Below are positions 8,692 to 17,494 of a stretch of DNA of 64,000 nucleotides, in pieces. Below the pieces are notes generated by a model. It worked only from the letters and a program-made list of their open reading frames with translations, ran no database searches and was not told the origin of the DNA. This stretch comes from Cryobacterium sp. PH29-G1 (GTDB lineage: Bacteria > Actinomycetota > Actinomycetes > Actinomycetales > Microbacteriaceae). A program made the translations under genes and the position numbers. The first letter of the stretch is position 1, and every line of letters begins with the position of its first letter. The stretch lies in the NCBI RefSeq assembly GCF_030063365.1, contig NZ_JASISY010000002.1, positions 248,001 to 312,000 on the forward strand, given 5' to 3'.

Positions 8692-9474
8692 CTAGAGGGT
8701 GTAGATGTCTAAGTCGCCGGTGAATACCACCTGACGTTCGCCGGCCTCGATCGGCCCAGCGAATCGGTTCTGCGCAGGGGCCAGCGGGCAGTTGTACTGC
8801 GCCGAGAAACCGCACGGGGGCACGAAAGCACGATTGAAGTCCAGGATGACGGGCCCCGATTCGCCAAAGTTGGGGGTGCCGGTTGCGGGTAACCCGACAC
8901 GCTGCACGAACAGAAATCGACCGGAGGAATAGGTCGAGGTCTCGCCACTTTGCCGGTTGGTCGCATCGGCGAAGACGAGCAGTAGGGCGCCGTCGTCGTC
9001 GAAGGCGCTGAGCGAGTAGTCCACGCCATCGTGGGTGAACGTGATGTCGCCCGGAACCACGAGCTCCCGGCTGCCGCCGTTGTCGCGAATGTGCTCGAAC
9101 GGGACTGTGTGGCCGGCGCGAGTTGGAGTGAATTGAGCCTCGATCACCCAGTTCGGGTCGTAGGCGAAGGCCGATATGCTGTCGAACGCCGAGAGGGCCG
9201 GTGACGCCGCATCCCATCGGCGTAGGCCGCGTTCGGGCTCGCCCGTCTCGGCGTTACTCCGGGTGAGGCGGGTCACGGTGACAGTGGCGGGCGCATCGGC
9301 GCGGGCGTGCGCGACCTCAGCGTCCGGGTCGGTTCCGGCGGGCAACCAGCGGGTCTCGATCAGAGCGAGGTTGCCCGTCGCGCCGGTCACGGCGCGCCGC
9401 CGGGTGTCGTGCCAAATCTGGAGCGATGCGGCTGCTGCGTCGTCAGCAGGCGCATCGGTGGAAGGTACTGTCAT
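8692..9474 (-). CDS. DUF1684 domain-containing protein
   Basis: A 260-residue protein with no signal peptide. The diagnostic DUF1684 elements are in the C-terminal half: VILDFNRAFVPPCGFSAQYN followed by CPLAPAQNR and a GE turn near the end. This region, with conserved Asp-Phe-Asn-Arg and two Cys residues, is the most conserved part of the family, whose biochemical role is not established. The start is the ATG at 9474, with only a weak GAG-type ribosome site. It lies upstream of the peptide-importer genes on the same strand, with 58 bp to the binding-protein gene, so it is likely the first gene of that operon; its link to transport is unknown. Confidence 0.85.
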   Translation of the reverse strand: MTVPSTDAPADDAAAASLQIWHDTRRRAVTGATGNLALIETRWLPAGTDPDAEVAHARADAPATVTVTRLTRSNAETGEPERGLRRWDAASPALSAFDSISAFAYDPNWVIEAQFTPTRAGHTVPFEHIRDNGGSRELVVPGDITFTHDGVDYSLSAFDDDGALLLVFADATNRQSGETSTYSSGRFLFVQRVGLPATGTPNFGESGPVILDFNRAFVPPCGFSAQYNCPLAPAQNRFAGPIEAGERQVVFTGDLDIYTL

Positions 9475-9629
9475 GACAGTCTCATTTTCTGCTTACACGG
9501 GCGGCGGGCACAATCGGTGTACCCCAGTGACGGAGGAAACACTCATAGCCGTGCGAATTATTCCGGATCGTTTCGGTAGCACGGTTGCAGTCCCTTGAGC
9601 GTCGCACGGTGTACCTGCGGACACGAATG

Positions 9630-11072
9630 TCAGATGGCGCAGCAGGAAAGCTTGGAGACGTCCGTGCGGTAGGACTGGCAGGCAATCTTGATGCCTTCGG
9701 CCATGGTCAGGTACGGACTCCACATGGCGGCGACCTGGTCCACGGTCAGCCCTGCCTCCAGAATATATACGCCGGCCGCGGCGATTTCACCGGCGTCTTT
9801 CGCGACGGCTGTGAGGCCGACGATCAGCCCGGTCTGGGAATTCGCGACGACCTTGATGAAGCCGCGGGTATCCCGGTTGACCAGCGCCCGGGGAACGTAT
9901 TCCAAGGGCAGCACCCGGCACTCGCAGGATATCCCGGCGGCGTTTGCTTCCTGGTCCGTCATGCCCACCGCGGCGACGGCTGGGCTGGTGAACATGACTC
10001 GGGGAAGGTGGCGGTAGTCCACGCTGCGCCCGGCGTCGCTGAACGCGTTCTCCACGACCAGGGCGCCATGGGATGCCGCCACATAGACGAACGCGCGGTG
10101 CCCGGTCACGTCCCCGGCGGCCCAGATCCGCGGGTTCGTGCTGGTCAGCAGGTCGGACACCTCGATCTGGCCTCGGTCGCCGACCCGGACTCCCACCGCG
10201 TCCAGGTTCAAGCCCGCCGTGACCGGTCGACGTCCGGTAGCCACAAGTAGCTGGCTGGCCTGGATGTTTTCTTTCCCACCTGAGCCAGTGACCTCGGCGA
10301 TCACGTCGCCGGTACTCTCATCGCGGCGCACAGACGAAACGGTGGACCGGCGGATGACCCGAATCCCCTCGTCGGCGAAGACCCCCATCAGCGCCCGGGC
10401 TGCCTCGGGCTCTTCCTGCGACGCCAGCCGGGAACGCACCAGGACCGTCACCTGGGAGCCAAGCCGTGCGAAAAGTTGCGCTTGTTCCAAGGCGACATAG
10501 CCACCGCCCAAGACCAGCAGCGACTCGGGCACCTCGTCCAGTTCCATTAGCGTGGTGGACGTCAGGTACCCCACCCCGGGCAGTCCCGCGATCGGTGGCG
10601 CCCACGGCGCGGAACCGGTGGCCACGAGGTAGTGATCGGCGCGCACGGTTTCGACCGAGCCGTCAGGCGCTGAGATGCTCAGCAGCGGATCTTCCGCCGT
10701 CCCCGCAAATGTCGCGTCGCCGTTGCGGAGATCCCAGTCGTAGTCGGTGATCAAGTCCACATATTTGCCCGTTCGCATCGCGGCGACCAGGTCACGCTTC
10801 CCGCCGATCAACGCTTCCATATCGACCGGCCCGGCCGAGGCGTCGATGCCGGGGAACCGGCTCGCATCCAGAGCAATGTGGCGTGCCTCGGAGGCCGCCA
10901 GCAAGGCCTTCGACGGAATACACCCGGTATTGACGCAAGTGCCTCCGACGGTGCCCCGTTCGATCATCAGCACCCGCTTGCCGAGCGCGGTCGCCCGGAT
11001 GGCGGCGGCGAACGCACCCCCACCGGAGCCGATGATCGCCATGTCATAGTTGGCCGGTATTACGTCAGACAT
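9630..11072 (-). CDS. merA: Mercuric reductase
   Basis: A 480-residue FAD/NADPH-dependent disulfide oxidoreductase that reduces Hg(II) to volatile Hg(0) in the cytoplasm. The redox-active pair is in GGTCVNTGCIPSK (Cys46/Cys51). The C-terminal Cys pair that hands Hg(II) to the active site is present in KLSCCAI, and MWSPYLTMAEGIKIA is a MerA hallmark. The N-terminal HMA metal-binding domain found in many MerA proteins is absent, as is common in actinobacteria. The start is the ATG at 11072, preceded by GGAGG; the frame is open 54 bp further but that part is leader. It is divergent from a merR gene across a classic mer dyad. No merT, merP or merB is in view. Confidence 0.95.
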   Translation of the reverse strand: MSDVIPANYDMAIIGSGGGAFAAAIRATALGKRVLMIERGTVGGTCVNTGCIPSKALLAASEARHIALDASRFPGIDASAGPVDMEALIGGKRDLVAAMRTGKYVDLITDYDWDLRNGDATFAGTAEDPLLSISAPDGSVETVRADHYLVATGSAPWAPPIAGLPGVGYLTSTTLMELDEVPESLLVLGGGYVALEQAQLFARLGSQVTVLVRSRLASQEEPEAARALMGVFADEGIRVIRRSTVSSVRRDESTGDVIAEVTGSGGKENIQASQLLVATGRRPVTAGLNLDAVGVRVGDRGQIEVSDLLTSTNPRIWAAGDVTGHRAFVYVAASHGALVVENAFSDAGRSVDYRHLPRVMFTSPAVAAVGMTDQEANAAGISCECRVLPLEYVPRALVNRDTRGFIKVVANSQTGLIVGLTAVAKDAGEIAAAGVYILEAGLTVDQVAAMWSPYLTMAEGIKIACQSYRTDVSKLSCCAI

Positions 11073-11144
11073 GAATCCTCCAGGTACACAAATATTGATC
11101 GGGTCGTCACCGGGCAGTACCTGCAAGCGCTCAGCCCAGCATCC

Positions 11145-11169
11145 ACCTTCCCCTACGCTGGAAGGTCAA
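11145..11169 (-). promoter_or_regulatory. MerR-type operator/promoter between merA and merR
   Basis: A perfect 7-bp dyad, ACCTTCC at 11145-11151 and GGAAGGT at 11160-11166 with an 8-bp centre, matches the consensus mer operator. Read toward merA, the minus strand carries TTGACC at 11169-11164 as the -35, and the dyad then occupies a 19-bp spacer before a weak GGATGC-type -10. Overlong spacers of this kind are the target of MerR-family DNA-distortion activation. The dyad lies 40 bp upstream of merR and about 75 bp upstream of merA, so it probably also serves for autorepression of merR. Confidence 0.85.
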
Positions 11170-11205
11170 GGCGGATTACAGATTTGGTCACGGTGGGAGC
11201 ACGGC

Positions 11206-11595
11206 ATGCGGATAGGTGAAACGGCCGAGGCGGCCGGGATGACGGCGAAGACCCTGCGGTTCTACGAGGACCGCGGATTGCTTCCGGCTGCAGAGCGCGC
11301 CGCCAATGGGTACCGGGAGTACGGGCAGGATTCTCTCAGCCGGCTGGACTTCATTCGCCGTGCCCGGGGCGCCGGTCTGACGCTGGCCCACATTCAGGAC
11401 ATCCTGAAGGTGCGCGACTCCGGCGACGCACCCTGCACCCATGTGCGCGAGCTTCTCGCGGAGCGGCTCGCCGAGCTGGACACGCGGATCATAGAAATGA
11501 CAGCACTGCGCGCAACAGTCGCCGGCCTCCATCAAAGCGTCTCCGCGGCAGACCCGGCTCGCTGCGAACCCGATGAGATCTGCAGTTACCTGTAG
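11206..11595 (+). CDS. merR: MerR-family heavy-metal-responsive regulator
   Basis: A 129-residue MerR-family activator. The winged helix-turn-helix occupies residues 1-70 (IGETAEAAGMTAKTLRFYED), followed by the dimerisation helix. Cysteines are at 77 (DAPCTHV), 120 and 126 (RCEPDEIC), the three-Cys arrangement expected for trigonal Hg(II) or similar soft-metal binding, although the ZntR/CueR-like spacing of the last two leaves metal specificity open. The start is the ATG at 11206, because homology begins at MRIGETAE; an earlier in-frame start would run through the operator. Divergent to merA, it very probably controls merA through the dyad at 11145-11166. Confidence 0.9.
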   Translation: MRIGETAEAAGMTAKTLRFYEDRGLLPAAERAANGYREYGQDSLSRLDFIRRARGAGLTLAHIQDILKVRDSGDAPCTHVRELLAERLAELDTRIIEMTALRATVAGLHQSVSAADPARCEPDEICSYL

Positions 11596-11676
11596 AACTC
11601 GCCGCTCGGCGGAGGTACCGGCGGTTCTAAGCCGTCCATTCATTAGAGTGTCGATCGATGAGGTGCCAGGTGTTCG

Positions 11677-12541
11677 TCAGCGGTATTCCGGGTTGGCGTC
11701 GAATCCGAAGCGTTCCCCCTCGTTCCACGCCTGCCGGAGGTTGCCGTAGGCGGGGATGCCGCCGGCGTCCTTGAGCATTCTGGCCGTGTGAAGAAGGTTC
11801 CAGGTCATGAACGTCGTGTTGCGGTTGGTGAAGTCGTTTTCGGGACCGCCCGATCCGGGATCCAGATAACTCCTGGTCCGACTTCGCCGATCCACCCTGC
11901 GTCAGCAGCCGGTGGAATGCTATAGCCAATGTGCTGGAGGCTATAGAGAATCGACATGGCGGAGTGTTTGACACCGTCCTCATTTCCGGTGATCAGGGCC
12001 CCTGCCGTCTTCCCGTAATAGATATATTGACCCTTCGCGTTGTAGAGACCGCTCATGGCGTAGAGGCGCTCGATGAGTTGCCGAGTGATCGACGAGTTGT
12101 CGCCGAGCCAGATCGGGCCGCCGATGACGAGGATGTCAGCGGCCTGAACGAGTGGCCACACGTCATCGGGCCAGGCGTCGTCCTTCCATCCGTGCTCCCG
12201 CATGTCCGGGTACACACCGGTGGCGATGTCGTGGTCGATGAAGCGGATGTTGTCAACCGTCACTCCCTCAGACCGCATGAGCGCGATGCTCTTGTCCATC
12301 AGCCCCTGGGTGTGGCTGAGAGCTGGACTCTTTTTCAGCGTGCAATTGATGAACACTGCTCGCAGGTCGCCATAAGAGGCGGGCCCGCCGTTCACAGGGC
12401 ACCCACGGATGTGGTCAATTCAAGCCTGCGCCCCGCCGGGTCGGTCTGACCGAACCCGGCCCGGGCGGCGCCCTCGGGGCTTCGGAAATCGTTCTGAGTA
12501 TGGGCTCGCGCTAAAGCTGTGGTGGGTTTATCGAAAGGCAT
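11677..12541 (-). pseudogene. Flavodoxin-family NAD(P)H-dependent oxidoreductase, broken by two frameshifts
   Basis: Three reading-frame pieces appear to make one FMN-reductase/flavodoxin-like gene. Piece 1 (12541-12392, 49 codons) starts at an ATG with a strong GGAGGAG site. Piece 2 (12395-11805) begins with a GTG overlapping the first stop as GTGA and carries the flavodoxin core (AVFINCTLKKSP, ILVIGGPIWLGD, GALITGNEDGVKH). Piece 3 (11895-11677) carries the C-terminus SYLDPGSGGPENDFTNR to NPEYR. At the second break, after IGEVGPG, about 4 nt appear to be missing. The intact family member would be about 270-290 residues with an FMN-binding alpha/beta fold. Either the gene is dead, or the breaks are sequencing errors, or piece 2 is still translated by coupling; piece 1 belonging to the same protein is inference. 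Confidence 0.7.
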
Positions 12542-12753
12542 GGGGGCTCTCCTCCGTAGATTCCCGGGTGTGCAGCCGCACGCTCGGTCAGCGTAAACCT
12601 ACGGGCCATCCACTTGCGGGTCAGTAATCCAAGACACATTAGCGCTCGCGACCACAAGTTTTGACAGGCACCGGTATTCCTGCGGGTGAAGGTTCGCAGC
12701 TTCGTTGTGCAGCATCAGGTGCATCCGGATGAGCTGAATTTGAAGAACTGCGG

Positions 12754-13317
12754 TTATCGCACTACGCGGTGCCGAAGGTAGACCACTCCCGAGTCGAAGG
12801 TGCGGGTGTCGACGAGTTCGAGATCGACCCGGCGGTCACCTCTGGGAAAGAACGGAGTACCACCGCCGACCAGCACCGGGAATACCATCACCTGAAACTC
12901 GTCGATCAACCCCAGAGCGGATGCCTCGGCCGCGATCGTCGCGCCGCCAATAGCGATATCGCCCTCCCCCGGCTCAGCGCGCAACCGCTCGATCTCCTCC
13001 GCGAGCCCACCGGAGGCCAGGCGGGCATTGCCCTGCACGGCGGACAGCGTGCGGGAGAACACTACCTTCGGGAGCGGGTTCCACAGCGCTGTCCACTCGA
13101 GGTCGGCCTCGTCGAGCGTTTGCTCCCGGTCGGCCGTCTCCCAATACAGCATCGTCTCGTACAGCCGTCGCCCCAACAGGTGCACAGCTACCTGTCGAAT
13201 GTCGTCGATCCAGAAGCGAAAGACCTCCGCGTCGGGCGTCCCCCAGTTAAAGCTGCCATCCGGCCCGACAATGTAGCCGTCCAGGGACATACTCATGGAA
13301 TAGGTCACTTTGCGCAT
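12754..13317 (-). CDS. Dihydrofolate reductase-family protein (RibD C-terminal domain)
   Basis: A 187-residue RibD_C/DHFR-fold protein. The start region SMSMSLDGYIVGPDGSFNW near residues 7-25 is typical of the stand-alone dihydrofolate-reductase-like family, and the NADPH-binding segment GDIAIGGATIAAEA is near 125-138. The C-terminal FPVLVGGGTPFF is also characteristic. These proteins probably use NADPH to reduce small substrates, but most, including this one, have no assigned substrate. The start is the ATG at 13317 with AGGAGG 6 nt upstream; the frame is open further upstream without family similarity. It is a single gene, not obviously in an operon. Confidence 0.9.
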   Translation of the reverse strand: MRKVTYSMSMSLDGYIVGPDGSFNWGTPDAEVFRFWIDDIRQVAVHLLGRRLYETMLYWETADREQTLDEADLEWTALWNPLPKVVFSRTLSAVQGNARLASGGLAEEIERLRAEPGEGDIAIGGATIAAEASALGLIDEFQVMVFPVLVGGGTPFFPRGDRRVDLELVDTRTFDSGVVYLRHRVVR

Positions 13318-13482
13318 CAGAAACCTCCTCGGTAACGCGTTCGAGAATACGCCGCACGCCGCGGAACGCAACGCTGTTCCCACGTCATCCCGGACCTCCG
13401 GCCGGTGCAGCGGACTGGCGTCCGGTCGCCTGAATGGCGAAGCTCGTGCTCACGCTGATCGGTCAGAACCGACGGCTGGGCG

Positions 13483-13965
13483 TTAGGTCATTCTGGTGAA
13501 GAGGTAGGCAAAGGGCGATTTCGTGTATCCGACGCCACGACCGGAGTGGTGGAGGATATCGGTCGTGATGGCCTGCGGTTTCTTGGCGATAAGGTACGAG
13601 TCCAGCCCGGTGGTCTTGACGCGGTAGTTTCCGGACCGGGAAATGACGACGCCCGTCAGCTGGTAGCGGACGTCGGCGGAGGCAGTGGCGGCGTCGCCAT
13701 GGCTCGGGTTCACCAGCAGGGAACCGCCGACTTTGAGGTGCCGGGTGCAATGCTCGGAGACGAATCCGGCAAAAAGGGAGACGAGCAGGTCGAAGTTCTG
13801 ATCGGGCAGGTCGAGGCTGCTCGTGTAGTCAGCGTGGATGAACCTGAGGTCAGGATTGGCCGGGCCGTTATGGTGGGTGACGATTTCGGCCACACCGGCA
13901 GTGTCAGCAAAGAACCGCTCGGCCCGCCTGTCGCTGTCCAGATAGGTGACCGAGCAGGTGCGAAC
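13483..13965 (-). pseudogene. Class I SAM-dependent methyltransferase fragment, N-terminus missing
   Basis: The readable frame holds the middle and end of a Rossmann-fold methyltransferase: the acidic segment and motif around ADYTSSLDLPDQNFDLLVSL, then a helix and strand with HLKVGGSLLVNPSHGD, and a C-terminal FAYLFTRM. An in-frame TAA lies just before 13965, and the SAM-binding GxGxG region that should precede this part is absent. The only starts available (GTG at 13893) would give a protein without the cofactor loop. I therefore call it a truncated remnant. Its original substrate cannot be inferred. Confidence 0.65.
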
Positions 13966-14046
13966 TTACCGGTTTACTCCTGGCCTATGACCTCGAACCT
14001 CCGCGAAGACGTTAACAGGCCGGGCGTTCACGGTCACCTATGGGCC

Positions 14047-14060
14047 GTAGGCTAGCCTAC
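14047..14060. promoter_or_regulatory. 14-bp perfect palindrome upstream of the DUF6153/DUF305 genes
   Basis: GTAGGCTAGCCTAC is a perfect palindrome 53 bp before the DUF6153 start, in a stretch that otherwise has no gene. It could be an operator for the metal-related genes that follow. I recognise no specific regulator for it. Confidence 0.35.
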
Positions 14061-14113
14061 AGAGAATGACGTGAGCGGTCCGTTACTGGGCTGCATGCAG
14101 AGAGGGAGGTGAC

Positions 14114-14557
14114 ATGGGGCCGGATCGCGCGGTACGACGGATGATTTCATCTGTCTCGGTGTCTCCATTTATTTCCCTGCTTGCTCTCGCAGCGCTGCTT
14201 TTTGCGGTTTTCGCCATGCATTCCGAGGTCACCGGGCATGCCATGCCGACGCCCGTTCCGGCATCGGCAACGGCCTCTGACCAGTCGGTAGACATTGTGG
14301 GAATGGCAGCTGTCATGACCGACCCTGTCGTCACGGCGATGTCGGCTGGCGGTTTTAACGGAATGCTCGATTGCGCGCTGCTCGCCATGACGTGCCTTCT
14401 GCTGCTCATTCTCGTCGCGATGGTTTTCCTGACCCGACTGCCGGCCATATATCGGCGCCTCCTCGATGCCGGTGGCGTCACGCTGGGCTTATGGCGCACC
14501 AGTGCGTTACCGATTCATCGCCCCAGCCTCACCCTTCTCTCCATTAGTCGCGTTTAG
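14114..14557 (+). CDS. DUF6153-like small membrane protein
   Basis: A 147-residue protein with an N-terminal hydrophobic segment (near 16-35), a short extracytoplasmic His/Met-containing region (MHSEVTGHAMPTP; repeated Met residues), and a second span around residues 84-108 (LDCALLAMTCLLLLILVAMV). The layout matches the small actinobacterial DUF6153 proteins that accompany DUF305 and copper-handling genes. The start is the ATG at 14114 with GGGAGG 6 nt upstream. A role in metal (copper) handling is suggested only by neighbours and the Met/His content. The family assignment is moderate. Confidence 0.6.
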   Translation: MGPDRAVRRMISSVSVSPFISLLALAALLFAVFAMHSEVTGHAMPTPVPASATASDQSVDIVGMAAVMTDPVVTAMSAGGFNGMLDCALLAMTCLLLLILVAMVFLTRLPAIYRRLLDAGGVTLGLWRTSALPIHRPSLTLLSISRV

Positions 14558-14651
14558 ACCGTGATGCCGTTCCGTGGCCAGTATCTGGCTTCGGAACTTT
14601 GCCGTGCCCTCGGCCCCTCGGTTTCTACTTTTGACGATGAATGGATGAACG

Positions 14652-15257
14652 ATGCTCAAACCACGTACCTTTTTCTATGCTGCGCTTGCCCTGGCGGCGA
14701 CTCTCACTCTCAGCTCGTGCGCAGGCGGTAGTCCCGCCACCGAGGCGACGACTGCCCCCGCGGCCGAATCCTCCGCGGACTCCACAGCCGTGTTCAATGC
14801 CGCCGATGTGACCTTTGCCCAGATGATGATTCCCCACCACGAGCAAGCCGTCGAAATGAGCGATGACCTCCTCGCGAAAGACGGTGTCGATCAGAGCATC
14901 ATCGACCTCGCCACCGAGATCAAGGCCGCCCAGGAACCGGAGATTACCCAGTTGAAAAATTGGTTGTCGGCGTGGGGCGAAGACGAGAACAGCATGTCCG
15001 GCATGCCAGGAATGGGCAGCGGCTCCGACGGGTTGATGTCGGACGACGACATGATGGCACTCCAGGATGCCGCGGGCACCGACGCTACCAAATTGTTCCT
15101 GGAACAGATGACGGTGCACCATGAAGGCGCGGTCGCGATGGCACAGCTCGAGTTGGATGACGGCGAGAACGCGGATGCGCAGGCGATGGCCGCCAGCATC
15201 ATCGCGTCTCAAACCGCCGAAATCGCCGTCATGGCAGATCTGCTCGCCGCCCTCTAG
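14652..15257 (+). CDS. DUF305 lipoprotein
   Basis: A 201-residue exported lipoprotein: signal peptide with lipobox LSSC (Cys near residue 24), a low-complexity Ala/Thr linker, then a ferritin-like DUF305 helical domain with the paired signature motifs AQMMIPHHEQAVEMSD (near residues 56-71) and LEQMTVHHEGAVAMAQLE (near 150-167). The doubled HH motifs and Met residues suggest metal binding outside the membrane, and DUF305 proteins are often found with copper-resistance genes. It is followed about 140 bp later by the M23 peptidase genes. Confidence 0.9.
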   Translation: MLKPRTFFYAALALAATLTLSSCAGGSPATEATTAPAAESSADSTAVFNAADVTFAQMMIPHHEQAVEMSDDLLAKDGVDQSIIDLATEIKAAQEPEITQLKNWLSAWGEDENSMSGMPGMGSGSDGLMSDDDMMALQDAAGTDATKLFLEQMTVHHEGAVAMAQLELDDGENADAQAMAASIIASQTAEIAVMADLLAAL

Positions 15258-15396
15258 AGCGACACGTTCGGGGCGGGTCCTTCTGCCGAAGGCCGGCCCC
15301 GGGCGAACCTTTTTCGTTTTCTGACTCACCTGCAAGGACAATTTATGCATTGCCGTTACATTGCTCAACCAACGTATGCGCTCAGGGCGGTGCGCT

Positions 15397-16245
15397 GTGG
15401 ATAATACGGGGCACGTCGCCACGGCACCGCACGTCTCGGGCGCGCTGCCCCCACTGTCTCGACGCGATATGCGTGCATTGGAGGCTCGCTTGCGCGCAAA
15501 CCGTTCCGCACCGGCTGAACCTGCCGCGCCACCGGCACGATCCGTTCCCCGGCCGGTTTCGCTGCGGCAGCGCGCCGCCGCCGTCAGCGCCATGGCTATG
15601 ACCGCCCTCTTCGCGATCAGCACATCCTTGCCGGCGCTCGCGGTCGCCCCGGAAGCGCCGCCAGCAACAGCAACAGCAACGACTGACGACCTGCAAAGTG
15701 TCACGGCCGCGAGCACAACATCCGTTCCCTTCCAACGCGACGGATACGCGATCACGGAAGCACCCGAACCCGCGTCCTACACCGACGTCGCCAGCAACGG
15801 CACGTGGGCCAGCCTCAGCCCGGGCCAGCTCAGCGATCGCGGCTGGGCACTGCCCGTTCTGGGACGAATATCCAGCCCCTTCGGCTCCCGCCCGAACAAG
15901 CCCGTCGGCGGTGTCGGCGACTTCCACAACGGCACCGACATCGCCGCACCCTGCGGCCAGCCCGTGTTCGCTGCAACCGGCGGAAAAGTCATGGACGCGG
16001 GCTACCAAGGCTCCTACGGCAACTGGATTCTCATCGACCACGGCAACGGCATCGAGACCGGCTACGCCCACAACAGCCAACTTCTCGTCGACCCCGGACA
16101 GCTCGTCGTCGCCGGTGAGATCATCGCCCTCGTCGGCACAACGGGTGCCTCCAGCGGCTGCCACGTGCACTTCGAAACCCGCGTCGACGGTGACTACGTC
16201 AACGCCGAACCATTCATGAACTCACAAGGAGTCAATCTTGGCTAA
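15397..16245 (+). CDS. M23-family (LytM/lysostaphin-like) metallopeptidase, first of tandem pair
   Basis: A secreted or membrane-anchored zinc endopeptidase predicted to cut peptidoglycan cross-links. An N-terminal basic arm precedes a hydrophobic span (VSAMAMTALFAISTSLPAL), then a linker, then the LytM domain starting at WALPVLGRISSPFGSRPNK. The zinc/catalytic residues are visible in HNGTDIA (His, Asp) and CHVHFET (HxH). Start choice is uncertain: GTG 15397 has AGGGCGG upstream and is used here, while ATG 15376 or TTG 15361 are in frame. The gene ends NSQGVNLG, and its last codons contain the ribosome site and TTG start of the next M23 gene, an 8-bp overlap. Confidence 0.85.
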   Translation: MDNTGHVATAPHVSGALPPLSRRDMRALEARLRANRSAPAEPAAPPARSVPRPVSLRQRAAAVSAMAMTALFAISTSLPALAVAPEAPPATATATTDDLQSVTAASTTSVPFQRDGYAITEAPEPASYTDVASNGTWASLSPGQLSDRGWALPVLGRISSPFGSRPNKPVGGVGDFHNGTDIAAPCGQPVFAATGGKVMDAGYQGSYGNWILIDHGNGIETGYAHNSQLLVDPGQLVVAGEIIALVGTTGASSGCHVHFETRVDGDYVNAEPFMNSQGVNLG

Positions 16246-17494
16246 GCGCGCAGGGCGCACACACGTTGCCCTCGGGGCAGCGACACTTCTGCTCTTGCTC
16301 GTTGTCGCGGCGCCGGCGGAGGCGGTCGAGTACCCCTCCTGGTCTGATGTGGAAAGCGCCCGATCATCCGAGGCGGGCAAACAAGCGCAGGTCACGGAGT
16401 TGACCGCGCTGATCACAGACCTCACGAGCGAAGTGGATGCTGCTCGTGCCGACGCAGCTCGGCGTGCGACCGACTATGAGAACGCCCAAAACGCATACGA
16501 CGGCACAACCCTGCGCGCAACCAACCTGCAGGACCAGGCCGATGAAGCCACGGTCGCTGCCGCCGACTCCGGCGAGCAGGCCGGTCGATTGGCAGCCATG
16601 CTGGCCCGCTCCGGGAGTAGCGACGTGTCGTTATCCCTGTTCCTGGATGGGCCCGGTGCCAGCGATCTTCTGAATCAACTTGGTTCCGTGAGCAAGCTGA
16701 CAGAGCGGATGAATCTGATCTATGAGTCCGCAGCGGCCGACCGAAACTCCGCCAGATCACTCACCGACCAGGCCCAGGTTGCACAACAGACCCTCGGCGC
16801 GTTGGCCGAGACGGCCGAGACGGCTTTGGCCGAGGCGATGGCCGCCAGCCTCCGGGTTGAGACGGCACTGGCCGACCAGCAGCAAATTGCCGGAACGTTG
16901 CAGGCACAGCTGGCGGTCCTGACCGAGGATCGGGCTGCGACGGAAGCCGACTACGCCGCAGGGGAAGACATTCGACGGGCAGCCGAAGCTGCAGCCGCGA
17001 CAGCGCGCGCCGCCCAGGCCGCCGCCGCTGCCGCTGCCGCAGCCGCAGCCGCAGCGAGCCCTCCCGCGAGCAGCAGCAGCAGCGGACAGGGCTGGGTTTT
17101 GCCCGTATCGGGCTGGATCAGCTCGGCATACGGGGCTCGGCCCAACAAACCAGTGGCCGGGGTCGGTGCGTTTCACTATGGCACCGACATCGCTGCCGGC
17201 TGCGGGCGGAATGTGTACGCCGCATCCGCTGGCACCGTCGTCTATGCCGGCTGGCTCGGATCCTACGGCAATTGGGTCCTGATCGACCACGGTGACGGCA
17301 CCCAAACCGGCTACGCACACAACAGTTCCCTTCTGGTCAGCCCCGGGCAACAGGTATCCGCGGGAGCCACCATCGCTCTCGTGGGTACGACGGGCGCCTC
17401 CAGCGGCTGTCACGTGCACTTTGAAACGCGAGTCAACGGTGCCCGCGTTGATCCGCAAGCATTCATGAGCGCCCGAGGAGTCACTCTTGGTTAG
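16238..17494 (+). CDS. M23-family metallopeptidase with N-terminal coiled coil, second of tandem pair
   Basis: A 418-residue exported peptidoglycan hydrolase of EnvC/NlpD-like layout: signal segment at residues 8-28, a long Ala/Gln/Glu-rich coiled coil (about 35-250), an Ala-rich hinge near 255-280, and a C-terminal LytM domain from GWVLPVSGWISSAYG. The zinc and catalytic residues are in HYGTDIA and CHVHFETR. The catalytic domain is closely similar to that of the upstream M23 gene, so the pair probably arose by duplication. The TTG start lies inside the upstream gene with AAGGAG 6 nt before it, and its own 3' end repeats the same design for the next gene (GAGGAG then TTG). Confidence 0.9.
   Translation: MAKRAGRTHVALGAATLLLLLVVAAPAEAVEYPSWSDVESARSSEAGKQAQVTELTALITDLTSEVDAARADAARRATDYENAQNAYDGTTLRATNLQDQADEATVAAADSGEQAGRLAAMLARSGSSDVSLSLFLDGPGASDLLNQLGSVSKLTERMNLIYESAAADRNSARSLTDQAQVAQQTLGALAETAETALAEAMAASLRVETALADQQQIAGTLQAQLAVLTEDRAATEADYAAGEDIRRAAEAAAATARAAQAAAAAAAAAAAAASPPASSSSSGQGWVLPVSGWISSAYGARPNKPVAGVGAFHYGTDIAAGCGRNVYAASAGTVVYAGWLGSYGNWVLIDHGDGTQTGYAHNSSLLVSPGQQVSAGATIALVGTTGASSGCHVHFETRVNGARVDPQAFMSARGVTLG

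Noticed and set aside
13893..13965. Intact methyltransferase starting at GTG 13893
   Set aside because: It would lack the SAM-binding loop, and similarity clearly extends upstream to an in-frame stop, so truncation is the better reading.
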